The translations under genes were made by a program, and so were the position numbers. From the NCBI GenBank assembly GCA_019118325.1, contig DWZE01000068.1:1-36375 (forward strand): a stretch of 36,375 nt of DNA. The letters are read 5' to 3'. Below the pieces are notes generated by a model. That model did not search any database. It worked only from the letters and a program-made list of their open reading frames with translations, and was not told the origin of the DNA. The stretch is from Candidatus Bacteroides intestinavium (GTDB lineage: Bacteria > Bacteroidota > Bacteroidia > Bacteroidales > Bacteroidaceae). Shown piece after piece: positions 7,290 through 18,584 of this stretch (the stretch's first letter is position 1; each line of letters begins with the position of its first letter).

Positions 7290-8636
7290 TCAGGAAAGCA
7301 GTACGGTGATGCCCATGTAGAGCATCATGCCGATGATGTCGTTGGTGATGGAGATGAACGGTCCTGTGGCGATGGCCGGGTCTACTTTCAGTTTCTCCAG
7401 CGTCATAGGCACCAGTGTGCCGAAGATGGAGGCGAACATCACCACGGCAAACAGACTGATGGAAACCGAGTAGGTGACCGTGGCTGCCGAGCCGAAGCGT
7501 ACGAAGTTATAGACGTATACCAACAGCGAAATGATGGTGGCGTTGATGGCTGCCACAATGGCTTCCTTACCCACCTGCTTCAGCGTGTCCTTGGCGTCCA
7601 GCGAACTGTTGGCCAGTCCTTGCACGATGATGGCGGACGATTGCGTGCCTACGTTTCCGCCAGTGCCACCGATGAGCGGGATGTAGAGTGCCATCTCCGG
7701 ATGGGCGGCAAAGGTTGCGTCGAAGTTGCCTAAAATCATGGAGTTCCCGATGCCGCCTAACATGCCGATGAGCAGCCAAGGCAGGCGGGCCGATGTCTGG
7801 CGTACCAGATTGTCGTCCGTCTCGACGTCCTGTGACAGACCGGAGGCCAATTGATAGTCACGCTCCGACTGTTCGCGCACCTCGTCCATCACGTCGTCCA
7901 CGGTGATTTGCCCCACCAGTCGTCCAATGCTGTCTACCACGGGTACGGCCACCAGGTCGTACTTCTCAATGGTCTGCACTACTTCGTCTATGGGTGTGTC
8001 TACGTGTACGGAGATGGGGTCCTTCTTCATCACGTGTTTCACTTTCGACACCGAGGGCGAAGTGATCATCTTCTTCAGTGGGAAGACACCTTGCAGGCGG
8101 TCCTCATCATCAATGACATATACATAATAGATTTCGTCCAAGTCTTCGGCTTGCAGGCGCATTTCTTTCAGGCACTCCGGCATACTCCAGTTTTCGTTGA
8201 CGGTCACCATTTCCGTGCCCATCAATCCACCGGCTGTATCTTCGTCGTATTTCAACAAGTCCACGATATCGCCCGCCTGTTCGATGTCCTCGATGTGTGA
8301 CAGGACCTCTTCCTGTTTATCCTCGTCCAGTTCGCGCATCAGGTCTACGGCATCGTCCGTATCCATGTAGTCCACGAACTTCTTGGCGATGGTCTCGGAG
8401 GGCAGAGCCTCCAGCAAGTCTTTTCGGGAGTCCTCGTCCATCTCCACCAATACGTCTGCGGCTGTTTCGTTGTCCAGCAGGCGGTAGATGAAGCGGGCTT
8501 CCTCTACATCCAGGTCGTTACACAGTTCGGCTATGTCGGCAGGATGCAGGTCGGCCAGCAGCGCCTTGACGCTTTCGGTATCTTTTTGTTCGATGAGGCC
8601 TTTTACCTTATCGATGTATTCTTCGTCTATTTCCAT
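7290..8636 (-). CDS. mgtE: Magnesium transporter MgtE
   Basis: 448 aa, normal for the family. An acidic N-terminal superhelical MgtE domain (about 1-130, DLHPADIAELCNDL) precedes two CBS domains (about 135-250; MVTVNENWSMPECL and ISVHVDTPIDEVV) that sense cytoplasmic Mg2+. Five membrane helices follow (about 285-448) with the PLIGGTGGNVGTQSS signature. The last-helix segment DPAIATGPFISITNDIIG contains the pore-lining acidic residue position. It imports Mg2+ across the inner membrane. It starts 28 bp after the rsmA stop on the same strand, so the two are probably co-transcribed. The short gap leaves no room for an M-box riboswitch. A small stem TTTCCTG/CAGGAAA (7275-7297) overlaps its stop codon but has no U-tract. 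Confidence 0.95.
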   Translation of the reverse strand: MEIDEEYIDKVKGLIEQKDTESVKALLADLHPADIAELCNDLDVEEARFIYRLLDNETAADVLVEMDEDSRKDLLEALPSETIAKKFVDYMDTDDAVDLMRELDEDKQEEVLSHIEDIEQAGDIVDLLKYDEDTAGGLMGTEMVTVNENWSMPECLKEMRLQAEDLDEIYYVYVIDDEDRLQGVFPLKKMITSPSVSKVKHVMKKDPISVHVDTPIDEVVQTIEKYDLVAVPVVDSIGRLVGQITVDDVMDEVREQSERDYQLASGLSQDVETDDNLVRQTSARLPWLLIGMLGGIGNSMILGNFDATFAAHPEMALYIPLIGGTGGNVGTQSSAIIVQGLANSSLDAKDTLKQVGKEAIVAAINATIISLLVYVYNFVRFGSAATVTYSVSISLFAVVMFASIFGTLVPMTLEKLKVDPAIATGPFISITNDIIGMMLYMGITVLLS

Positions 8637-8664
8637 AGGTCAGTTGCCAGTTAGTCGGTTAGAG

Positions 8665-9465
8665 TTATGGGTTTACATCATTGGCCGTCAGTGCCGCTTC
8701 CACTCGGTTGGTCAGGTCGATGAATTGTGCGACGGAGAGTTGTTCCGGTCGCTTATCAAACAAAGCGTCTTGCGTCAGTTGGCAGTCCTTGCCAAGGAGG
8801 GGCTTGATGGAGTTACGCAAGGTTTTGCGGCGTTGGTTGAAGGTAGTCTTCACCACCTGTTTGAACAGTTTCTCGTCGCAGCCCAGTGTCTGGGTATCGT
8901 TGCGCGTCATGCGGATGACGGCGCTCTTCACCTTGGGGGGCGGGTTGAACACGTGCTCGTGTACAGTGAAGAGGTATTCCACCCGGTACCACGCCTGAAT
9001 TAGTACGCTCAGTATGCCGTAGGTCTTGCTGCCTGGAGGAGCGGCGATGCGTTCGGCCACTTCTTTCTGTATCATGCCTGTGCAGCAGGGAATCAAGTCT
9101 TTGTAGTCCAGCATCTTGAAGAATATCTGGCTGGAGATGTTGTAGGGATAGTTCCCGGTCAGCACGAAGGGTTGTCCGTTGAACAGGCGTTCGAGGTGCA
9201 TTTTCAGGAAGTCGTCCTCGATGATATGGTCCTCCAGTTCCGGATAGTTCTCGCGCAGATAGGCCACCGACTCGTAGTCCACTTCCACTACCTTGAGCGG
9301 ACGTTTCTTCTGTAACAGGAATTGTGTCAGTACACCCATGCCCGGTCCCACTTCCAGGACGGGGAGGTCGGGGCAGGCGTCTACGGTGTCTGCAATGTCC
9401 TGTGCCACTTTGAGGTCCTTCAGGAAATGCTGGCCCAGAAACTTCTTTGGCTTTACTGATTTCAT
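8665..9465 (-). CDS. rsmA: 16S rRNA dimethyladenosine transferase RsmA (KsgA)
   Basis: 266 aa, full length. It dimethylates two adjacent adenosines in the 3'-terminal helix of 16S rRNA during small-subunit maturation. The N-terminus KPKKFLGQHFLKD is the family signature. The SAM-binding motif I is LEVGPGMGVLTQFLL. The catalytic motif is NYPYNISSQIFF, in place of the commoner NLPY. The C-terminal PPPKVKSAVIRM and FNQRRKTLRNS segments complete the family pattern. It heads a leftward unit with mgtE and is divergent from the flippase-like gene at 9547. Their -7 boxes face each other across five bases. Confidence 0.95.
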   Translation of the reverse strand: MKSVKPKKFLGQHFLKDLKVAQDIADTVDACPDLPVLEVGPGMGVLTQFLLQKKRPLKVVEVDYESVAYLRENYPELEDHIIEDDFLKMHLERLFNGQPFVLTGNYPYNISSQIFFKMLDYKDLIPCCTGMIQKEVAERIAAPPGSKTYGILSVLIQAWYRVEYLFTVHEHVFNPPPKVKSAVIRMTRNDTQTLGCDEKLFKQVVKTTFNQRRKTLRNSIKPLLGKDCQLTQDALFDKRPEQLSVAQFIDLTNRVEAALTANDVNP

Positions 9466-9508
9466 CTTTCTTAAGACAAGGATTATGTTCTGCTCTTTTC
9501 TTTTACGC

Positions 9509-9516
9509 TATCTTTG
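9509..9516 (+). promoter_or_regulatory. -7 box of the rightward gene at 9547
   Basis: TATCTTTG is a perfect TAnnTTTG box, giving an expected start near 9522 and a leader of about 25 nt before the ATG at 9547. It forms the left half of an inverted repeat with the opposing -7 box (TATCTTTGC, five bases, GCAAAGATA). Confidence 0.75.
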
Positions 9517-9523
9517 CACCCCG

Positions 9524-9555
9524 CAAAGATAGTGCTATTTGGCTGAATGAACAAA
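9524..9555 (-). promoter_or_regulatory. rsmA promoter
   Basis: On the minus strand, the -7 box TATCTTTG is at 9531-9524. A perfect -33 TTTG lies at 9555-9552, separated by 20 bp. The -33 box is inside the first codons of the opposing gene. The expected start near 9518 gives a leader of about 50 nt for rsmA. Confidence 0.8.
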
Positions 9556-10524
9556 CTGTGGAAAGAAATACTGAGCGTCCTGCTCCCTATCGCCTTGGGC
9601 GTGTTTATTATGTATTGGGTATATCGTGACTTTGCCTTCGACCGTGTAGGCGATGTCTTGCTGCGCGGCACGTCGTGGAGTTGGATGTTGCTCTCGCTGT
9701 TTTTCGGGGTGATGAGTCACGTGTTTCGCGGCTGGCGTTGGAGGCAGACGCTGGTTCCGCTGGGAGTCTACCCGCGGGCGGGTAATTGCGTGGATGCCAT
9801 TTTTGTTTCCTACGCCACCAACTTGGTACTGCCTCGGGTGGGGGAGGTGTCGAGGTGTGGCGTGCTGGCACGTTATGACAAGGTGCCTTTTGCCAAATCC
9901 TTGGGTACGGTAGTGACCGAACGCCTGCTGGACGGGATTTGCGTACTGCTGATTACCGGGGTTACCTTTTTGCTGCAGATGCCGGTGTTCCTCCGCTTTT
10001 TCGAGGAAACGGGCACAAAGATTCCTTCACTGCTTCATTTGCTGACTTCTCCCTGGTTCTATGTATCGTTGTTTTCGGTGATAGGGGTGGGAGTACTGCT
10101 CTATTACCTGTTACGGATGCTTTCTGTGTATGAGAAAGTGAAAGGTGTGGTGCGTGGCTTGTACGAGGGGATTGTTTCGCTCCGGCAGGTGGGGCATGTG
10201 GGGCTTTTTGTTTTTTATACTGTAGCCATTTGGGCTTGTTACTTTTTACATTTCTATTTGACCTTTTTCTGCTTTGGTTTTTCCGCTTCCCTCAGTCTGT
10301 TGGCCGGATTGGTCATGTTCGTGGGAGGAACTTTTGCTGTCATCGTACCTACGCCCAACGGGGCGGGACCTTGGCACTTTGCCGTCATTACGATGATGAT
10401 GCTTTATGGGATAAGCGATGACGATGCGTCAATGTTTGCGTTGATTGTGCATGGCATACAGACGCTGCTGGTCATTGTGCTGGGCGTGTATGGCTGGCTA
10501 CATCTGATGTGGGCAAATCGTTGA
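9547..10524 (+). CDS. Lysylphosphatidylglycerol synthase TM-region/YbhN-like membrane protein
   Basis: 325 aa integral inner-membrane protein with about eight hydrophobic segments (for example residues 8-27, 41-58, 128-150, 168-192, 221-240 and 250-275). It resembles the UPF0104/AglD/YbhN family, the membrane part of MprF without the aminoacyl-transferase domain. The conserved region NLVLPRVGEVSRCGVLARYD (about 84-103) and SLGTVVTERLLDGICVL support this. Members are thought to move or flip lipids or lipid-linked sugars; the substrate here is unknown. The gene is divergent from rsmA, with a start codon about 25 nt from the predicted transcription start. Confidence 0.82.
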   Translation: MNKLWKEILSVLLPIALGVFIMYWVYRDFAFDRVGDVLLRGTSWSWMLLSLFFGVMSHVFRGWRWRQTLVPLGVYPRAGNCVDAIFVSYATNLVLPRVGEVSRCGVLARYDKVPFAKSLGTVVTERLLDGICVLLITGVTFLLQMPVFLRFFEETGTKIPSLLHLLTSPWFYVSLFSVIGVGVLLYYLLRMLSVYEKVKGVVRGLYEGIVSLRQVGHVGLFVFYTVAIWACYFLHFYLTFFCFGFSASLSLLAGLVMFVGGTFAVIVPTPNGAGPWHFAVITMMMLYGISDDDASMFALIVHGIQTLLVIVLGVYGWLHLMWANR

Positions 10525-10537
10525 ATACCGGACCTAA

Positions 10538-10663
10538 GAAGTTAAGAAGTAAGGAGTCAAGAAGTTGAGAAGTTAAGCCGATACAGGGGCACAGAGTGGA
10601 CTCCCGACTCATTGGCTTACTATCGGCTTAACTCCTTTGCTTCTTATTAACTCCTTAACTTCT
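10538..10663. repeat. Long imperfect inverted repeat between convergent genes
   Basis: Left arm 10538-10583 (gaagttaagaag...gttaagccgata) is largely complementary to right arm 10621-10663 (tatcggcttaactcc...ccttaacttc), with a loop of about 37 nt. It fills the gap between the converging ends of the flippase-like gene (10524) and the GH2 gene (10675), where it may serve as a bidirectional terminator or RNA processing site. The ttaactcc and actatcggc blocks link it to the repeat at 26964-27094. Confidence 0.7.
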
Positions 10664-10674
10664 CAAAGATAAAC

Positions 10675-13803
<3,129 letters not shown>

Positions 13804-13862
13804 TTAACTGTTTATGTTAGGTTATCATTTGGATTCGGTTGGGTCTTAGAATTTGGCGGTTT

Positions 13863-13880
13863 GCCAAGTCCTCCCTTGGC
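13863..13880 (-). other. Small hairpin between uvrA and the GH2 gene
   Basis: GCCAAG (13863-13868) pairs with CTTGGC (13875-13880) around a 6-nt loop, just downstream of the uvrA stop. It lacks a U-tract, so it may be a processing or pausing structure rather than a terminator. Confidence 0.35.
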
Positions 13881-13891
13881 GGTTCGTCACC

Positions 13892-16696
13892 TCAGGAAGG
13901 CGCCTCCAGTTTTTCCCGCAGGAACTGCCCGGTGTAGCTGGCTGCGCAGGCGGCCACCTCTTCCGGCGTGCCGGTCGCGACGATGCGTCCTCCTTGGTCG
14001 CCTCCTTCGGGGCCGAGGTCGATGACGTAGTCGGCGCATTTGATGACATCCATGTTGTGTTCGATGATAGTGATGCTGTGTCCGCGGCGCAGGAGGGCGT
14101 CGAAGGCTTCGAGCAACTTACGGATGTCGTGGAAGTGCAGGCCCGTGGTCGGTTCGTCAAAAATGAACATCGTCGGGTCTGCTTTCTCCTGGCTGAGGTA
14201 GTAGGCCAGCTTGACGCGTTGGTTCTCGCCGCCGGACAGGGTGGACGAGGATTGTCCCAGTTTGATGTACCCCAGTCCTACATCCTGCAGGGGCTGTAGT
14301 TTCTTGGCAATCTTTTTCTGCTTGTGCAGGGTGAAGAATTCGATGGCCTGGTCGACGGTCATCTCCAGTACGTCATAGATGTTGGCCCCTTGGAAACGGA
14401 TTTCCAGCACATCGGGCTTGAAGCGTTTCCCGTGGCAGGATTCGCACTCCAGCACCAGGTCGGCCATGAATTGCATTTCTACAGTGATGGTGCCCTCGCC
14501 TTTACACTCCTCGCATCGGCCGCCTTCGCTATTGAAGCTGAAAGTGCCCGGAGTATAGCCCATTTGTTTGGACTGGGGCTGGTCGGCATAGAGTTTACGG
14601 ATGTCGTCGTAGGCTTTGAGGTAGGTGACGGGGTTGCTGCGTGAGGACTTGCCGATGGGGTTCTGGTCGATGAACTCCACGTTGCGCAGGTCCCGGATAT
14701 CTCCTCCGATGGAGATAAACTCACCGGGGCGTTCGGAACATTCGTCCAGTTCGCGTTTCAGGGCGCGGTAGAATATGTCGCGCACCAAGGTGGACTTGCC
14801 CGAGCCGCTGACACCGGTCACCACGGTCATCACGTTCAGGGGGAAGCGCACGTCTATGCCCTTCAGGTTGTTCTCCCGCGCTCCTTTTATCTCGATATAG
14901 TTATTCCACGGACGGCGCTGGAGCGGGACGGGGATGGTCTCTTCGCCCAGCAGGTAGCGGACGGTGTAGCTGTCCGTAGCTTGTAGCTTGTAGCCCGTAG
15001 CTAAAATATCCTTCATATCCCCTTGGTACACCACTTCGCCTCCCAGCCGTCCGGCCTTGGGGCCTATGTCTATGATGTAGTCCGCGGCGCGTATGATTTC
15101 CTCGTCGTGCTCCACTACGACCACCGTGTTGCCCAGTTGTTGCAGTTGGCGCAGGACGCGTATCAGCTTGTCCGTGTCGCGGCTGTGGAGGCCGATGCTC
15201 GGTTCGTCCAGGATGTAGAGGCTGCCTACCAGACTGCTGCCCAGCGAGGTTGCCAGGTTGATGCGCTGGCTTTCGCCGCCGGAGAGGGAATTGCTCAGTC
15301 GGTTCAGCGTCAGATAGCCCAGCCCCACGTCCAGGAGGAAGCGGATGCGGCTGTTAATCTCCGCCAGGATGCGGGTAGCTACCTGGGTGTCATGGGCATT
15401 CAGCTTCAGGTGGTCGAAGAACTGCTTTAATTCCGTAATAGGCAGGTCTACCAGTTGCGAGATGCTCTTGCCTCCCACGTGCACGTAGCCGGCCTCGGGC
15501 TTGAGACGCGTGCCGTGGCAGGCGGGGCAGAGGGTCTTGCCCCGGTAGCGGGCCAGCATCACGCGATATTGTATCTTGTACTGATTCTCCTGCAGCATCT
15601 TGAAGAAGGCATTGATACCCTCGAAGTAGCGCGTGCCTTCCCAAAGCATCCGGCGTTGTTCGTCGGTCAGTTCGTAGTAGGGGGTAAAGATAGGGAATCC
15701 AGCCTTCTCCGCCCCGCGGATGACCATCTCGCGCCATTCGCCCATCTTCTCGCCACGCCAGCACACGACAGCTCCGTCGTACACCGAAAGGGCGCGGTTG
15801 GGTATTACCAGATGCTCATCGATGCCGATGACGCGCCCGAAACCTTCGCACACGGGACAGGCTCCGATGGGGGAGTTGAAGGAAAACATCTGGTCGGTGG
15901 GTTCTTCGAAGGTGATGCCGTCTGCCTCGAACTTCGTGCTGAAGCGGAAGAGGCTGGTGCTCCCGTCCGCCTGGTAGAAACGCAGGAGGCAGGCGCCGTC
16001 GCCCTCGTACATGGCCGTTTCAGCCGAATCGGTCAGGCGGCTCATGGCATCCTTTTCGTGCGAGGCCATCATGCGGTCTATCAGCAGGAAGACGGTATCT
16101 CCGTCTTGAGGCGTATATTCTTCGATGCGCGTCACGGTGCCGTTCACCTCCAGGCGGGTGAATCCCTCTTGCCGGTAGGTGTCCAGTTGCTGGGGCAGGG
16201 TGCGGCCTTCGCGCAGGACGATGGGAGCCAGCACGGTGTAGCGTGTGCCGTCCGGATGCTCCAGCATACAGTTCACGATGTCTTCGGGCGTATGCTTCTT
16301 CACCTCCCGTCCGCTTACGGGACTGAAGGTGTGGCCCACGCGGGCATAGAGCAGACGTAGGTATTCATATATCTCCGTTGAGGTGCCCACGGTGGAGCGC
16401 GGATTGCGGCTGTTCACCTTCTGCTCGATGGCGATGGCGGGCGGTATGCCCTTGATGTAGTCGCATTCGGGCTTGCTCATGCGTCCCAGGAACTGGCGGG
16501 CGTAGCTGCTGAGGCTTTCCACGTAGCGGCGTTGTCCCTCGGCGTAGAGCGTGTCGAAGGCCAGCGAAGACTTGCCCGAGCCGCTGAGGCCGGTGATGAC
16601 CACCAACTTGTTGCGGGGTATCTCCACGTCGATGTTCTTCAGGTTGTTGACGCGGGCACCTTTTATGAGGATGGAGTCGGATTCTGACATATTCAT
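13892..16696 (-). CDS. uvrA: UvrA-type excinuclease ABC subunit A
   Basis: 934 aa damage-recognition ATPase of nucleotide excision repair, near normal length for class I UvrA. The first Walker A is GLSGSGKS (36-43) and the second is GVSGSGKS. Two ABC signatures are visible (LSGGESQRINLA and LSGGENQRVKLA), each followed by a Walker B (ILDEPSIGLH and IFDEPTTGLH). CPACHGTRLKPEAG closes the first half. The C-terminal zinc finger CEECKGEG...CESCHGKRF is intact. The other zinc module keeps only its second CxxC (CPVC, 15848-15859); the first is replaced by ADGI (15914-15925). The ATG overlaps the preceding GHL10-type gene's stop as ATGA, so translation is probably coupled. A short extra segment (GYKLQATDSY) lies between the halves. 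Confidence 0.93.
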   Translation of the reverse strand: MNMSESDSILIKGARVNNLKNIDVEIPRNKLVVITGLSGSGKSSLAFDTLYAEGQRRYVESLSSYARQFLGRMSKPECDYIKGIPPAIAIEQKVNSRNPRSTVGTSTEIYEYLRLLYARVGHTFSPVSGREVKKHTPEDIVNCMLEHPDGTRYTVLAPIVLREGRTLPQQLDTYRQEGFTRLEVNGTVTRIEEYTPQDGDTVFLLIDRMMASHEKDAMSRLTDSAETAMYEGDGACLLRFYQADGSTSLFRFSTKFEADGITFEEPTDQMFSFNSPIGACPVCEGFGRVIGIDEHLVIPNRALSVYDGAVVCWRGEKMGEWREMVIRGAEKAGFPIFTPYYELTDEQRRMLWEGTRYFEGINAFFKMLQENQYKIQYRVMLARYRGKTLCPACHGTRLKPEAGYVHVGGKSISQLVDLPITELKQFFDHLKLNAHDTQVATRILAEINSRIRFLLDVGLGYLTLNRLSNSLSGGESQRINLATSLGSSLVGSLYILDEPSIGLHSRDTDKLIRVLRQLQQLGNTVVVVEHDEEIIRAADYIIDIGPKAGRLGGEVVYQGDMKDILATGYKLQATDSYTVRYLLGEETIPVPLQRRPWNNYIEIKGARENNLKGIDVRFPLNVMTVVTGVSGSGKSTLVRDIFYRALKRELDECSERPGEFISIGGDIRDLRNVEFIDQNPIGKSSRSNPVTYLKAYDDIRKLYADQPQSKQMGYTPGTFSFNSEGGRCEECKGEGTITVEMQFMADLVLECESCHGKRFKPDVLEIRFQGANIYDVLEMTVDQAIEFFTLHKQKKIAKKLQPLQDVGLGYIKLGQSSSTLSGGENQRVKLAYYLSQEKADPTMFIFDEPTTGLHFHDIRKLLEAFDALLRRGHSITIIEHNMDVIKCADYVIDLGPEGGDQGGRIVATGTPEEVAACAASYTGQFLREKLEAPS

Positions 16697-18207
16697 AGTT
16701 TTACTTTCTTCGACACCGATTTCGATTCATTCCATAGCCTGTCCAGTGCCGTCACCACGTAGCGGTACTTTGTCTTTCCGTCCTTGTAGGGCAGCTTGCA
16801 GAAAGGCTGGTTGGTGATGGCCACGATGTGACTGGGGTCTTCCAGGTTCACGTCTTCCTTGTCCGCGAAGCGGTAGACTACGTAGCGCACGGCGCGTTGC
16901 ATCTCATGACGGTATTTGGGCTCCGTCCAGCAGAGAATGTAGCCGTCCTCCATCCATACGGGTTTCATTTTGCGTACCTTCTTGGGAGCCTCGTTGTCCA
17001 TGAAGGCGAAGACGGGGATGAGGGAGGGATATTTGTGATACTCAGCCACGAGGGCGTCGCGATACTTGCCCTTGTTCTCCACCACGGCACCGGCGTACCA
17101 TTGGCAGCTGCCCTGGATGGATTGGAACATCCGTTGCAGGGCCATCTTGCGGGGCAATTGGTTGATGTCCGGGTTTTCGGGGTCGGCATGGGTAACGGTA
17201 TTGTCCACGGACTGTCCGATGAAGAGCGGACGGTTCTCCGAGTGCAAGGCCCACCAGCGCACCAGCGTGTCGTAGTCTGCGCGCGGATGTCCTATCTCCC
17301 AGTAGATTTGCGGGATGCTGTAGTCTATCCACTCCTGGCGTGCCCAGTACAGGACGTCGGCATAGAGGTCATCGTAGTTCTGCAGGCCGTTGGTGCGGCT
17401 TCCCAACGGGTCGCTGCTCTGGTTGCGGTAGATGCCGAAGGGCGACACGCCGAACTTCACCCAAGGCTTGGCTTCGCGGATGGTGGCGTGCAGTTCGTGG
17501 ATGAGCAGGTTCACGTTGTGGCGGCGCCAGTCTGCCTTGTTGGCAAAGCCCTGTCCGTAGCGGGCGAAGGAAGCATGGTCGTCAAACTCCAGTCCGGCCT
17601 GGGGGTAGGGATAGAAATAATCGTCGATGTGGATGCCGTCCACGTCATAGCGTGTTACGATGTCGGCCACCACCAGGCAGATATGCTTGCGGCTTTCGGG
17701 CAAGGCCGGGTCGAAGAAAAGCTGGTTGCCGTAGGTGACGAACCATTCGGGATGTATATTATAAATATGAGTAGGCGCCAGTTCGTTGCGGAGCGAGGTT
17801 TTGGCGCGATAGGGGTTAATCCAGGCGTGCAGCTCCATGCCCCGCTTGTGGCATTCGTCTATCATGAACTGCAGGGGGTCCCAATAGGGCGTGGGTGCCT
17901 GTCCTTGGGTGCCGGTCAGGTAGCGGCTCCACGGCTCCAGGCGCGAGGCATAGAGGGCATCGGCCTCCGGGCGCACCTGGAAGAGGACGGCGTTGATGCC
18001 TGCCCCTTGCAGGGAGTTGAGCTGCTCTATCAGCATTTGTTGCATTTGCTTCGTCGGCATGCCCTTGAACTGTCCGTTGACGGCCTGTATCCATGCTCCG
18101 CGGAATTCGCGTTTGGGATGACGGCTGGAAGCATCGGGCGACTGTGCTCCCAGGGCGAGGGGCAGGAGTGCCCACAGGCAGAGTAAGAAGATTTGTTTGA
18201 TATTCAT
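16693..18207 (-). CDS. GHL10-type (DUF187) family 10 glycosylhydrolase, secreted
   Basis: 504 aa from the ATG at 18207, chosen because it opens a signal peptide (MNIKQIFLLCLWALLPLALGAQ). The longer frame to 18315 has no such feature. The barrel domain covers about residues 35-370: FRGAWIQAVNG, INAVLFQVRPEADALY, ELHAWINPYRAK, VDGIHIDDYFYPYP (with paired acidic residues typical of the active site) and VKFGVSPFGIYR. A C-terminal fibronectin-like segment (about 410-500) follows. Related proteins are annotated as glycoside hydrolases, some acting on amino-sugar polymers; the substrate here is unknown. It is the first gene of a unit whose second gene is uvrA, with a 4-nt ATGA overlap. The pairing of a secreted hydrolase with a DNA repair gene has no obvious functional logic. 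Confidence 0.85.
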   Translation of the reverse strand: MNIKQIFLLCLWALLPLALGAQSPDASSRHPKREFRGAWIQAVNGQFKGMPTKQMQQMLIEQLNSLQGAGINAVLFQVRPEADALYASRLEPWSRYLTGTQGQAPTPYWDPLQFMIDECHKRGMELHAWINPYRAKTSLRNELAPTHIYNIHPEWFVTYGNQLFFDPALPESRKHICLVVADIVTRYDVDGIHIDDYFYPYPQAGLEFDDHASFARYGQGFANKADWRRHNVNLLIHELHATIREAKPWVKFGVSPFGIYRNQSSDPLGSRTNGLQNYDDLYADVLYWARQEWIDYSIPQIYWEIGHPRADYDTLVRWWALHSENRPLFIGQSVDNTVTHADPENPDINQLPRKMALQRMFQSIQGSCQWYAGAVVENKGKYRDALVAEYHKYPSLIPVFAFMDNEAPKKVRKMKPVWMEDGYILCWTEPKYRHEMQRAVRYVVYRFADKEDVNLEDPSHIVAITNQPFCKLPYKDGKTKYRYVVTALDRLWNESKSVSKKVKL

Positions 18208-18322
18208 AAGTCTATCTGTTACAGAGTGAAACGGCCACAGGACCGCGCTTGAGGGACAAAGATAAAGATTTTGCGTGAATATGCCATAGTCGGCGGAATT
18301 TCTTTTTGTCTTCAAGGGGTTT

Positions 18323-18405
18323 GTCCGGGGATATCTCCGCCCGTGTCCGGGGATATCTCCGTCCGTGCCCGCCGATATCTCCGCCCGTGCCCGCCGATAT
18401 ACCTG
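18323..18405. repeat. 22-bp tandem repeat, about 3.7 copies
   Basis: Units of the form GTGTCCGGGGATATCTCCGC recur with a 22-bp period, starting near 18321, 18343, 18365 and 18387. The first two read TCCGGGGATATC and the last two CCCGCCGATATC or CCCGCCGATATA. Every unit contains a GATAT core. The array is GC-rich against an AT-rich flank. Confidence 0.85.
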
Positions 18406-18543
18406 CTTCTCCGTCGTTAAAAGTCCTTTTTCTGCCTGTCAAAGTGCCTCTTAGTGCCGGGAAAAGGTCTGATTTAATTTAATTAACGTTTCTAACCCCT
18501 AAAATAACTAATTGCGGGAGGTATAACCGATAAGGATATTGGT

Positions 18544-18551
18544 TAATTTTG
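18544..18551 (+). promoter_or_regulatory. -7 box of the nagA pair
   Basis: TAATTTTG matches TAnnTTTG, giving a start at about 18558 and a leader of about 27 nt before the ATG at 18585. No clear -33 TTTG is seen at the expected spacing. Confidence 0.6.
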
Positions 18552-18584
18552 CACCAGAAAAAAATCCAAAATTACCTCATCTTT

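Larger units (their letters stand above)
18208..18584. other. Divergent intergenic region between GHL10 and nagA genes
   Basis: This 377-bp gap holds a 22-bp tandem repeat (18323-18405), an AT-rich stretch at 18470-18500 and the nagA promoter box near 18544. No RNA gene or credible small open reading frame was recognised. Confidence 0.6.

Noticed and set aside
8637..8664. M-box magnesium riboswitch before mgtE
   Set aside because: Only 28 bp separate rsmA and mgtE, far too short for the aptamer.
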